Part shown: positions 24,906 to 32,239 of the stretch, one piece after another | Layout of the letters: every line of letters begins with the position of its first letter | How positions within the stretch are numbered: position 1 is the stretch's first letter | Assembly (NCBI RefSeq): GCF_900113185.1 | Contig: NZ_FOZD01000001.1 | Span: 1,984,001 to 2,048,000 of the forward strand | DNA: 64,000 nucleotides | Direction of reading: 5' to 3' | DNA from: Agromyces sp. CF514 | GTDB taxonomy: Bacteria > Actinomycetota > Actinomycetes > Actinomycetales > Microbacteriaceae | Position numbers and translations under genes: made by a program | The notes under the pieces: model-generated | What the model saw: the letters and a program-made list of their open reading frames with translations, nothing else | What the model was told of the DNA's origin: nothing | Database searches by the model: none

Positions 24906-25559
24906 CTACGCTCCGAGCGCCTCGAAGATCGCGCCGTTCAGGCGGAACGAGGCCTTCGCCTCCTCGATGAGCACGTCGACCTGGCCGGGCTGCAGTGCGA
25001 GCGCGTTCATCGCCTCGCGATAGCGGCGCTTGTAGCGCACGGGGCCCTCGGCGCCGAGGTCGAAGTCGTAGAAGCTCAGCTGCTCGGGCGTCGCGCCGTA
25101 GTGGCGGCCGACGAGGGCGGCGATGGCCTGGCCGCCCGAGAGGTCGCCGAGGTAGCGCGTGTAGTGGTGCGCGAGGTAGCGCACGTCGTCGTCGGAGACG
25201 GCCCGCAGGTGTGCGGCGTACGCGGCGGTCGCGGGCAGGGCGGGGTGGGTCTCGCGCCAGTCGGCCGCGCCGAGGGCTGCGAGGTCGGACTCGATCGCCG
25301 CGAGGCGCGCGAGCTTGGGGTCGAAGACCTCGCCGTCGCCCTCGCGGCTGCCGCGCTCCTCGAGCGCCTCGTAGACCCATGCGAACTGCGCGAGGTAGCG
25401 CGTGTAGTCGTCGAGCGAGAGTTCGCCGCCCATGAGACGCGTGATGAATCCGCGGGTCTCGGCGTTGCGGTGGTCGTCGGCGGTGGCGGCGCGCACGAGC
25501 GCGGCGACGTCGAGCGGCTCGGTGGCGGCCGCGGCCTCGGCAGGGGGAGCGATGGTCAT
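24906..25559 (-). CDS. hmuO: Heme oxygenase (biliverdin-producing)
   Basis: This 217-residue enzyme opens heme to biliverdin, CO and Fe(II), freeing iron from host or environmental heme. The proximal His is in TADDHRNAETRGF (about residue 30), and the distal-helix glycine motif is YLGDLSGGQAIA (about 139-150), the classical HO signature. YLAQFAWVYEALEE and FDLGAEGPVRYKRRYREAMN match corynebacterial HmuO. GAAGGA precedes the ATG. A DtxR/IdeR iron box lies 25 bases upstream, so transcription should rise when iron is scarce. No heme uptake transporter is in the window. Confidence 0.92.
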   Translation of the reverse strand: MTIAPPAEAAAATEPLDVAALVRAATADDHRNAETRGFITRLMGGELSLDDYTRYLAQFAWVYEALEERGSREGDGEVFDPKLARLAAIESDLAALGAADWRETHPALPATAAYAAHLRAVSDDDVRYLAHHYTRYLGDLSGGQAIAALVGRHYGATPEQLSFYDFDLGAEGPVRYKRRYREAMNALALQPGQVDVLIEEAKASFRLNGAIFEALGA

Positions 25560-25583
25560 CGGAACGCGTCCTTCGTACGGGAT

Positions 25584-25602
25584 TCAGGTAAGGCTCACCT
25601 TA
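25584..25602. promoter_or_regulatory. DtxR/IdeR iron box
   Basis: TCAGGTAAGGCTCACCTTA matches the 19-bp DtxR/IdeR palindrome (TWAGGTWAGSCTWACCTWA type) with few deviations. It lies between heme oxygenase (25 bases away) and the divergent LLM gene (51 bases away), closer to and most likely controlling the former. Confidence 0.85.
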
Positions 25603-25640
25603 CATGGTTCGCATTGCGGGCGGATGTCGGTGGCCGGCGC

Positions 25641-25646
25641 TAGCTT
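25641..25646 (+). promoter_or_regulatory. -10 box (TAGCTT), leaderless type
   Basis: TAGCTT, 6 bases, then the ATG at 25653. Confidence 0.5.
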
Positions 25647-25652
25647 CGGTGC

Positions 25653-26513
25653 ATGCGGTACGGCTTCATCTACACCGGCGACGATCCCGAGCTCGCGGTC
25701 GAGTTGGCCGCGCTGTCCGAGGCGAAGGGCTGGCACGGGTTCTTCGTGTGGGAGGGCATCTGGGCGACCGATCCGTGGTCGACGCTCGCCGCTGCGGCTG
25801 TGAAGACCTCGACGATCCGGCTGGGCACCATGCTCACGCCGGTTCCGCGGCGGCGCCCGTGGGAGCTCGCGAGTCAGACCATGACCGTCGACCGGCTCTC
25901 GAGGGGGCGCGTGATCCTCTCGGCCGGGCTCGGCGTGCCCGAGCAGGTCGAGCCGCGCTTCTGGCTGTTCGAGTCCGACCCGGGTCGACGCGAGCGCGCC
26001 GACCTGCTCGACGAGTCGCTCGGGCTGCTCGAGCGATTCTGGCGGGGCGAGCCGTTCGAGCACGACGGAGCGCACTACTCCGTTGCACGCGCCGAGACCA
26101 TGCTCCCGCCGGCCGCGGTCCAGCAGCCCCGCATCCCGATCTGGGTCGTCGGCGTGTGGCCCGCCCCGAAGTCGATGCGCCGCGTCGCGCACTACGACGG
26201 GTGGCTGCCGAACTTCGCGCCGCCGGGCGCCGAGGTCGCGCCCGGATCGCCCGGCTTCACCCCCGAGGTGGCCGCAGAGGCGATCGAGTGGCTTCAGCGC
26301 GAGCGCGAGCGGCTCGGCCTCGCCGATCGCCCCTTCGACGTCGTGCAAGAGGGTGCGACGCCGGGCGTCGACCCGGTGGCCGACGCCGCGGTCGTGCGGC
26401 CTTGGGCCGAATCGGGGGCGACGTGGTGGCTCGAGGCCGACTGGAACGTGCCCGCCGAGGGCGTCGAGGCCTACGCCAGGGCGCGCATCGCGGCAGGGCC
26501 GCCGCAGATCTGA
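25653..26513 (+). CDS. LLM class flavin-dependent oxidoreductase
   Basis: This is a 286-residue luciferase-like monooxygenase-family protein with the TIM-barrel landmarks of the class: an N-terminal RYGFIYTGDDPELAVELA strand-helix unit, WATDPWSTLAAAAVKTSTIRLGTMLTPVPRRRPWELA (the conserved flavin/F420-proximal region with the Thr-Pro and Arg), RVILSAGLG, and IPIWVVGVWPAPKSMRR near residue 165. The cofactor may be FMN or F420; the sequence does not decide. It is divergent from heme oxygenase but has its own leaderless promoter, so joint iron control is possible, not shown. Confidence 0.82.
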   Translation: MRYGFIYTGDDPELAVELAALSEAKGWHGFFVWEGIWATDPWSTLAAAAVKTSTIRLGTMLTPVPRRRPWELASQTMTVDRLSRGRVILSAGLGVPEQVEPRFWLFESDPGRRERADLLDESLGLLERFWRGEPFEHDGAHYSVARAETMLPPAAVQQPRIPIWVVGVWPAPKSMRRVAHYDGWLPNFAPPGAEVAPGSPGFTPEVAAEAIEWLQRERERLGLADRPFDVVQEGATPGVDPVADAAVVRPWAESGATWWLEADWNVPAEGVEAYARARIAAGPPQI

Positions 26514-26616
26514 ATCACCCGACGCTGAATCACGCGGCCAGACTCCGCCTGCATCGGCCCGCCGACTTGGGGCGTCGCATCCGACGATGCCTCTCGACGG
26601 TACGCCCGCGCGCGCG

Positions 26617-26622
26617 TACGGT
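26617..26622 (+). promoter_or_regulatory. -10 box (TACGGT), leaderless type
   Basis: TACGGT, 6 bases, then the ATG at 26629. Confidence 0.5.
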
Positions 26623-26628
26623 CGAACC

Positions 26629-26985
26629 ATGACGAACATCACCGAGAGACTGGCGGAGTCGGTGCCCTCGTGGGGCGCGAAGGTGGCCTTCGGCGAGAAG
26701 ACGACGCTGAACGGCCAGGAGTTGATCCCGGTCGCACTCGTCGCCTTCGGCTTCGGCGCGGGCCAGGGGTCTGGCGACTCGCCCGAGGGCGGCTCAGTGC
26801 CTGCGGGCCACGGCGAGGGAAGCGGCGGCGGGGGCGGCGGCTACTCGGTGCCCATCGGCGCCTACGTCGGCGGACCGAACGGCCTGCGCTTCCAGCCGAA
26901 CCCGATCACGCTGCTGGTCGTGGCCACGCCGTTCGTGTCGGCGCTCGGATGGGCCGTCTCGCGGATCATCAACGCGGCACGCTGA
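26629..26985 (+). CDS. GerW/YtfJ-like small protein
   Basis: This is a 118-residue protein whose order of elements matches the GerW (YtfJ) family: an N-terminal helix (ITERLAESVPSWGAKVAFGE), a short NGQELIPVALVAFGFGAGQGSG strand segment, a Gly/Ser-rich loop (GEGSGGGGGGYSVPIG), and a hydrophobic C-terminal segment (about residues 93-112) that could be a membrane anchor. GerW is known from spore germination in Bacillus, but homologues occur in many non-sporulating actinobacteria, where their role is unknown. It is monocistronic, leaderless, and converges on tRNA-Leu. Confidence 0.7.
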   Translation: MTNITERLAESVPSWGAKVAFGEKTTLNGQELIPVALVAFGFGAGQGSGDSPEGGSVPAGHGEGSGGGGGGYSVPIGAYVGGPNGLRFQPNPITLLVVATPFVSALGWAVSRIINAAR

Positions 26986-27026
26986 CGCGCGGGCGGCGGC
27001 GTCCTTCGTTGTCGTCGTCGTCGTCG

Positions 27027-27108
27027 TGCGGAAGGAGGGACTTGAACCCTCACGCCCGAAGGCACAGGAACCTAAATCCTGCGTGTCTGCCGATTTCACC
27101 ACTCCCGC
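27027..27108 (-). tRNA. tRNA-Leu (anticodon UAG)
   Basis: The minus strand folds as a class II tRNA: acceptor GCGGGAG with CTTCCGC, anticodon stem CAGGA/TCCTG around TTTAGGT (anticodon TAG), a long variable arm (GCCTTCGGGCG), and a T-loop GGTTCAAGTCC. The discriminator base is A and CCA is not encoded. Confidence 0.93.
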
Positions 27109-27230
27109 GAGTGCCCGTTCAGTCTAGGCGCGCGCTGTGCAACGGGTGCGCAGGGCGTGTGCCGACTCGCGTCCGGCGCGCGCGGTCGATCGGCGAGCGC
27201 TCGGGCGTCGGGTTCACCGAGACGCCGTGA

Positions 27231-27273
27231 CGCGGCATCCGCTCGCCCTGCGATCAGGTGAGCGGATGCCGCG
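27231..27273 (-). terminator. Hairpin terminator after the PadR-linked membrane gene
   Basis: CGCGGCATCCGCTC (27231-27244) pairs perfectly with 27260-27273; the loop holds a further CCTG/CAGG pairing. It lies 18 bases past the stop at 27292 and carries the iterated motif. Confidence 0.7.
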
Positions 27274-27291
27274 CGCGGGCCTGGGTCGAGG

Positions 27292-28269
27292 TCAGTCGGC
27301 CTGGTCGGGCTTGCCGCCGAAGAGCATGCGCGCGAGCACGAGCATCATCGTCACGAACCCGGCGACGAAGGCGAGCGGCGCCCAGATCCACCCGGCGGTG
27401 AACCCGATGACCGGGATCGCGACGAACGCGACGGTCCAGATGACGGCGCTGTAGATGCCGAACCTGGCGCCGGCGGCGGGGTCCTCCTCGAAGCGGTTGC
27501 CGATCGTGGCGGCCTCGCGGTGCTGCTGCACGACCCACGGCTTGTGCCGGTTGGTCTGCGTCGCGCCGAGGTAGCTGAGCGCGCCGATCGAGCCGATCAC
27601 GAGGGCGCCGGCGAGCACGAGCCAGGCGAGCTCGAGGTGCAGGATCACGACGGGCGTGAAGGCGAGGCCGACCAGCAGCAGGCCGGTCGAGGCGCCGTAG
27701 CCGATCGCGCGCCCGGAGGGCATGCGGTGGTTCGTGGTGGTCTCCTGGCTGAGCGCGTCGGCGGTGACCACGCCGAGCGCGAGGCCGAACACGACGGCGA
27801 GGCCGACGAGCGCGCCGGTGCCGAGCGCGAGCAGCGGCGTGAGGCCGAGCACGAGCAGTACGAGCGCAGCCGCAGCGATGATCGAGAGCACGACGGTGCG
27901 CACGACGAAGCCGGGCTTCGGGCGCACGCGGTTGCGCAGCGCGGCTGCGGCCGCCGACTCGGCGCGGGCGGCGGGCGTCGAGCCGCCGATGCGGCCGGAC
28001 GGTGCCGATGCGGTGCCCGCGGCATCCGCTGCGGGAGCGAACCCGCCGTCGGCGTCGACGAGTTCGCGCACGTCGCCGAGTTCGTCGACGGCGCGGCGCG
28101 CGGCGTCGTGCTGGGAGAGTCCGGATGCCTCGAGCTCGCCCATGCGTGCGAGCAAGTTGCCGCGGATCTCCTCCTTCAGGTCTTGGATGTCGGGCGTGAC
28201 CTCGATGCCGGAGAATGCCTCGTCGAGCAGTCGGTGCAGGTCGCCGCCGGAGGAGCGGTGGTCGTTCAT
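27292..28269 (-). CDS. Permease-prefix-domain membrane protein
   Basis: This is a 325-residue protein. Residues 1-75 form the helical permease prefix domain (LLDEAFSGIEVTPDIQDLKEEIRGNLLARMGELEASGLSQHDAARRAVDELGD), which is often paired with PadR regulators. After a disordered Ala-rich linker come about six membrane helices (about 122-310). Its ATG lies one base after the padR stop, so both are co-translated; such PadR plus prefix-domain pairs are widespread, and the membrane partner is thought to have a sensing or envelope role, but none has a defined activity here. Confidence 0.8.
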   Translation of the reverse strand: MNDHRSSGGDLHRLLDEAFSGIEVTPDIQDLKEEIRGNLLARMGELEASGLSQHDAARRAVDELGDVRELVDADGGFAPAADAAGTASAPSGRIGGSTPAARAESAAAAALRNRVRPKPGFVVRTVVLSIIAAAALVLLVLGLTPLLALGTGALVGLAVVFGLALGVVTADALSQETTTNHRMPSGRAIGYGASTGLLLVGLAFTPVVILHLELAWLVLAGALVIGSIGALSYLGATQTNRHKPWVVQQHREAATIGNRFEEDPAAGARFGIYSAVIWTVAFVAIPVIGFTAGWIWAPLAFVAGFVTMMLVLARMLFGGKPDQAD

Positions 28270-28270
28270 G

Positions 28271-28657
28271 TCAGGAGCCCTTCGTTGCTGCAGGCGTGCT
28301 GCCCAGCAGGGAGTCGATGATGGTTCGGGTCGCGACCCAGGCGGCGACGTTCTGCGTGAACGCGGCCCGGCCTGCGTCGGTGATGCGGTAGTACTTGCGG
28401 CGACCGCCCTGGGATTCGTCGCCCCAGTAGGCCTCGGCGAGCCCGTCGCGCTGGAGGCGCCGGTAGCTCGCGTAGAGGGTCGCCTCCTTGATCTCGTACG
28501 CGCCGCCGGTGGCGTCGCGGATGAGCTTGTAGATCTCGAAGCCGTAGCTGTCGTTGCGGCGCAGCACGCCGAGCACGATCGTGTCGGTGTGACCGCGCAG
28601 CAGGTCGGCTGCGAAGGCGTCGTCCGGCGTCGCGCCGGAAGCTGTGTCCTTGGTCAT
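28271..28657 (-). CDS. PadR family transcriptional regulator
   Basis: This is a 128-residue winged-helix regulator of the PadR family (subfamily 1). HTDTIVLGVLRRNDSYGFEIYKLI is the conserved N-terminal helix region, YEIKEATLYASYRRLQRDGLAEAYW contains the recognition helix, and GGRRKYYRITDAGRAAF is the wing. The C-terminal helix serves dimerisation. It is the first gene of a two-gene operon with the prefix-domain membrane protein. Palindromes GGTCATGACC and CAGTACTG sit between its -10 and start codon and are likely operator elements for autorepression. Confidence 0.9.
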   Translation of the reverse strand: MTKDTASGATPDDAFAADLLRGHTDTIVLGVLRRNDSYGFEIYKLIRDATGGAYEIKEATLYASYRRLQRDGLAEAYWGDESQGGRRKYYRITDAGRAAFTQNVAAWVATRTIIDSLLGSTPAATKGS

Positions 28658-28664
28658 GACCAGT

Positions 28665-28693
28665 ACTGTAACAGATCAAATACCTGATGTGAA
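28665..28693 (-). promoter_or_regulatory. padR operon promoter, leaderless, with -35 and -10
   Basis: On the minus strand TTCACA (28688-28693) and TACAGT (28665-28670) are 17 bases apart, and the ATG at 28657 follows 7 bases later. This is the best full promoter in the window. Confidence 0.7.
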
Positions 28694-28731
28694 CAATTCA
28701 CCTTACGGATGTCGCGAGCAGGCGTCTCGGC

Positions 28732-29679
28732 TCAGGTGGAGGCGCGATGCACGACGGCGGCTGCGGCAGGCGCCGGCGCGGCCGGGTCGGCGGGCAGGCC
28801 GAGCACCGTTCGGGCGAGCCGCCGGCCGAACGCCGCCGTGTCGATGCGCACGCTGGTGAGCGCGGGGCTCGAGAACTCGCCGAGTCCCGCATCGTCGAAG
28901 CCGATCACGGCCAGGCGGCCGGGCACGTCGATGCCGAGCGTGCTCGCCGCGGCGAGCACTCGCAGCGCGGTCTCGTCGTCGAGCGCGGCGACGGCGGTGA
29001 CCTGCGGGTGGAGCTCGACGAACTCGGCCAGGCTGCGGCGGTCGTCGTCGACGGTCGGGCCCATGGCGAGCAGGTGGGGCTGCGGCATCCGCAGGTCTTC
29101 GAGCACTCGACGTGCGTAGTCGATGCGAAGGTCGGCCAGGCGTGCGAGACCGGCCTCGCCGCGGGCGCCGGGCACGGCGAGTCCGAGGTCCGAGTGCCCG
29201 GTGCCGACGAGGTGGCGGATCTGCACCGCGGTGTGCGCGGCGAGGCCCTCGATCCAGCCGCCGTCGGCCTGCTCGGCGTCGGGGGAGTCGTAGATGCGAT
29301 CGAGGTCGAGCACCGCGCGCGGCGAGACCATGGCGGTCAGGCGGTCGATGTCCTGGGAGCCGGCCCGGTAACGCACCAGAAGCATGTGGTCGAGCCGTTC
29401 GAGCTCGGCATCGAGCGCGTCGATGAAGGCCGCGAGGCCGGTGCCGCCGTGCGGCAGGCGCGCGACGTTGAGGATCACGATGCGCGAGGTGCCCTCGCGG
29501 AGCGCGCGGGCCGAGCCGTTCGGCACGTACCCGAGCTCGGCGGCGGCGCGGCGCACGCGCTCGCGGGTCTCGGGCGAGATGGTCTCGGTCGGCTTGTCGT
29601 TCAGCACGAAGCTCACGGTCGCCTGCGAGACGCCGGCCGCGACGGAGACGTCCTTCATGGTCACGCGCTTGGATCGCAT
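28732..29679 (-). CDS. LacI family transcriptional regulator
   Basis: This is a 315-residue LacI/GalR repressor. The N-terminal DNA-binding domain is VTMKDVSVAAGVSQATVSFVLNDK followed by the hinge helix GYVPNGSARALREGTSR. The remaining residues form the periplasmic-binding-protein-like effector domain, somewhat shorter and more diverged than in sugar-specific LacI proteins. ATG 29679 is favoured, with GAGAGGTGG 8 bases upstream, over the GTG at 29691. It is divergent from a zinc-type dehydrogenase gene with an operator-like palindrome between them, so it probably represses both itself and the dehydrogenase until a sugar or polyol binds. Confidence 0.88.
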   Translation of the reverse strand: MRSKRVTMKDVSVAAGVSQATVSFVLNDKPTETISPETRERVRRAAAELGYVPNGSARALREGTSRIVILNVARLPHGGTGLAAFIDALDAELERLDHMLLVRYRAGSQDIDRLTAMVSPRAVLDLDRIYDSPDAEQADGGWIEGLAAHTAVQIRHLVGTGHSDLGLAVPGARGEAGLARLADLRIDYARRVLEDLRMPQPHLLAMGPTVDDDRRSLAEFVELHPQVTAVAALDDETALRVLAAASTLGIDVPGRLAVIGFDDAGLGEFSSPALTSVRIDTAAFGRRLARTVLGLPADPAAPAPAAAAVVHRAST

Positions 29680-29704
29680 CGGCTTATCCACCTCTCAGCA
29701 TCCC

Positions 29705-29733
29705 AGCGTAGACTGCACTTATTCGATTTAGTG
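29705..29733. promoter_or_regulatory. LacI-type operator with lacI-proximal -10
   Basis: CACTTATTCGATTTAGTG (29716-29733) is an 18-bp palindrome with a central CG and 7 of 9 pairs matching, as LacI-family operators require. TACGCT (minus strand, 29705-29710) is the likely -10 of the regulator gene, so binding would block it. Confidence 0.7.
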
Positions 29734-29782
29734 ATCCGCGACGCGAACCCAGCGCGAGGCGGACGAGAGAGGAATGACGGCG

Positions 29783-30802
29783 ATGAAGTCGGTCATGGTC
29801 ACCGCGCCCAACACCACCGAGATCGTGGAGGTGCCCGAGCCCACCGCCGGACCGCGCGACGTGCTCGTGCGCATCCGCGCGTGCGGCATCTGCGGCAGCG
29901 ACCACATGTACACGATGTACGGCGGCATCCCGCCGCGGCAGGGCGCGACCCCGCTCGGCCACGAGCCCGCGGGCGAGGTCGTCTACGTCGGCGACGAGGT
30001 GCGGGGCGCGCAGGTCGGCGACCACGTCGTCATCAACCCGATGGCCGCGAGCGACGGCATCATCGGCTCCGGCGGCGCACAGGGCGCGTTCTCGCCGTTC
30101 GTCGTGCTGTTCGACGCGGTGGCCGGCACGCACTTCCGCGTGATCCCCGACGAGATCCCGTTCGAGGTCGCCGCGCTCAACGAGCCCATGGCCGTCGCCC
30201 GCCACGCCGTGAACCGCTCCGGAGCGAAGTCCGGCGAGAAGGCCGTTGTGTTCGGCGCGGGCCCGATCGGCCTCGGCGCGCTGCTCAGCCTCAAGGCCAA
30301 GGGCGTCGAGCACGTCGTCGTCATCGACATCCTGCCGACGCGGCTCGAGAAGGCCCTCGCGATCGGCGCCGATGCGGTGATCAACTCGGCCGAAGAGGAC
30401 GTCAAGGCCCGGCTCATCGAGTTGCACGGCGAAGCACCGCCCGTGATCGGCATCCGCGACGCCCGCCCCGCGACCGACGTCTACCTCGACGCCGCCGGCG
30501 CCCCAGTCGTGCCGACCACCGTGTTCGGCCTGGTCAAGCAGGGCGCACGCCTCGTCATTCCGGCCGTGCACAAGAAGCCCGTCGAGGTCGACTTCGGCGG
30601 CCTGCTCACCACCGAGATCTCGATCATCATGTCGATGGGCTACCCGACCGAGATCTTCGAGGTCACCGATGACCTCATCGCCAACTGGCGGAAGTACCAG
30701 CTCATCATCAGCGACCGCTTCGACATCGCCGACGTGCAGCGCGCCCTCGAGGTCGCCGCGACGCCCGGCGCCGCCGACAAGGTCATGGTCACGCTCGACT
30801 GA
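29783..30802 (+). CDS. Zinc-type alcohol/polyol dehydrogenase (MDR superfamily)
   Basis: This is a 339-residue medium-chain dehydrogenase. RACGICGSDHMYTMYGG holds the catalytic-zinc Cys and LGHEPAGEVVYVG the zinc His/Glu; the second acidic ligand is in ALNEPMAVARHA. The Rossmann motif is VFGAGPIGLGALL (about residue 155). The four-cysteine structural-zinc lobe of typical alcohol dehydrogenases is missing, as in sorbitol/threonine-dehydrogenase-like subgroups with a reduced lobe. ATG 29783 gives 9-base spacing to GAGAGAGGA; ATG 29774 is the alternative. The divergent LacI regulator and the shared operator suggest a sugar or polyol substrate. Confidence 0.85.
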   Translation: MKSVMVTAPNTTEIVEVPEPTAGPRDVLVRIRACGICGSDHMYTMYGGIPPRQGATPLGHEPAGEVVYVGDEVRGAQVGDHVVINPMAASDGIIGSGGAQGAFSPFVVLFDAVAGTHFRVIPDEIPFEVAALNEPMAVARHAVNRSGAKSGEKAVVFGAGPIGLGALLSLKAKGVEHVVVIDILPTRLEKALAIGADAVINSAEEDVKARLIELHGEAPPVIGIRDARPATDVYLDAAGAPVVPTTVFGLVKQGARLVIPAVHKKPVEVDFGGLLTTEISIIMSMGYPTEIFEVTDDLIANWRKYQLIISDRFDIADVQRALEVAATPGAADKVMVTLD

Positions 30803-30825
30803 GTCGGGGCGCGCACGCGGCCGGC

Positions 30826-30863
30826 CCGCGGCATCCGTCCCGCTGATCGAGCGGATGCCGCGG
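30826..30863 (+). terminator. Hairpin after the dehydrogenase gene
   Basis: CCGCGGCATCCG (30826-30837) pairs with CGGATGCCGCGG (30852-30863) around a 14-base loop, 23 bases past the stop. Confidence 0.6.
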
Positions 30864-30919
30864 CCCGCCGTGTGGATAACTTCGCGGTGCGTCGCGGGCA
30901 GCACCCCAAGATGGGTCCC

Positions 30920-32239
30920 ATGACCGACCCCGTGCGCACGATCACCGAGCGCGTGCGCGCCCGGGTGCTGCACGAGGGCGTCGATCTCGGTCGCGACGGC
31001 TCGGCCGCAGCGCGCTACGCCCGCGAAGAGGTGCGCCGCTACAGCGAGCGCGCGCTTGCCGGCTCCCAGGCCGAACTCCTCGACGAGCTGGCCACCGCGC
31101 GCGAGGTCGAGGCCGCGATCACGGGCTACGGTCCGCTGCAGCCGTACTTCGACGACCCCGAGGTCGAGGAGATCTGGATCAACGGCCCGACCCGGGTGTT
31201 CGTCGCCCGCGACGGCGTCGCCGAGCTCACGCCGATCGTGCTCGGCGACCGCGAGGTGCGCGAGCTGGTCGAGCGCATGCTCCAGCACAGCGGGCGCCGC
31301 GTCGACCTGAGCTCGCCGTTCGTCGACGCCTCGCTGCCCGACGGATCCAGGCTACACGTCGCGATCCCCGATGTCGCGCGCACGCACTGGGCCGTGAACA
31401 TCCGCAAGTTCCAGCGCCGCATCCGCACCCTCGAAGCGCTGGTCGAGCTGGGCTCGCTCACGGTCGAGGCCGCCGGTTTCCTGCGTGCGAGCGTCGTCGC
31501 GGGCGCGAACATCCTGGTCTCCGGCGCGACCCACACGGGCAAGACCACGCTGCTGAACGCGCTCATGTCGTCGGCGCGCAACGACGAACGCGTGATCACG
31601 ATCGAGGAGACCTTCGAGCTCGACCTCGACGTGCGCGATCTGGTGTCGCTCCAATGTCGCCAGCCGAGCCTCGAGGGCACCGGCGAGATCACCCTCCGAC
31701 GACTCATCAAGGAGTCCCTGCGCATGCGCCCCGACCGTCTCGTCGTCGGCGAGGTGCGCGAGGCGGAGAGCCTCGACCTGCTCATCGCGCTCAACTCCGG
31801 GCTTCCCGGAATGTGCACCATCCATGCCAACTCCGCTCGCGACGCGCTCGCCAAGCTCTGCACCCTGCCCCTGTTGGCCGGCCGCAACATCGACTCGTCG
31901 TTCGTGGTTCCGACGGTCGCGACCTGCATCGACCTCGTCGTGCACCTCGGCATCGACGCGGCGGGTCGTCGCAGCGTGGTCGAGATCTCCGCACCGACCG
32001 GCGAGTCGTCCGGCGGAGTCGTCGAGGCCGACCCCATCTTCACGACGGTCCGCGGTCGGTTGCGGGCCACCGGGCGACGCCCGAAGCGGCTCGAGAAGTA
32101 CCGGGCCGCCGGTCTCGTCGCCGACGATGGCGCCGAGACCTCCGAGCCGGGCGCGGTCGGATCCCCGGTCGGCGCCGAGGCTGCGCGCGCGGGCGAGGGC
32201 TCCGGCGTGCCCGATGCTCCCGACGAGGACCGCTCGTGA
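30920..32239 (+). CDS. tadA: TadA/CpaF-type pilus assembly ATPase
   Basis: This is a 439-residue secretion ATPase of the type II/IV superfamily powering Tad pilus assembly. ITGYGPLQPYFDDPEVEEIWINGP is the TadA N-domain. Walker A is GATHTGKTT (about residue 206; Ala-Thr-His instead of the usual Gly-Thr-Gly). The Asp box is VITIEETFELDL, Walker B is MRPDRLVVGEVRE (about 273), and the His box is GMCTIHANS (about 302). A disordered acidic tail follows. Two in-frame ATGs exist (30911, 30920); a GATAACTT patch at 30875-30882 may be the -10. Its GTGA overlap with tadB marks the start of the operon. Confidence 0.92.
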   Translation: MTDPVRTITERVRARVLHEGVDLGRDGSAAARYAREEVRRYSERALAGSQAELLDELATAREVEAAITGYGPLQPYFDDPEVEEIWINGPTRVFVARDGVAELTPIVLGDREVRELVERMLQHSGRRVDLSSPFVDASLPDGSRLHVAIPDVARTHWAVNIRKFQRRIRTLEALVELGSLTVEAAGFLRASVVAGANILVSGATHTGKTTLLNALMSSARNDERVITIEETFELDLDVRDLVSLQCRQPSLEGTGEITLRRLIKESLRMRPDRLVVGEVREAESLDLLIALNSGLPGMCTIHANSARDALAKLCTLPLLAGRNIDSSFVVPTVATCIDLVVHLGIDAAGRRSVVEISAPTGESSGGVVEADPIFTTVRGRLRATGRRPKRLEKYRAAGLVADDGAETSEPGAVGSPVGAEAARAGEGSGVPDAPDEDRS

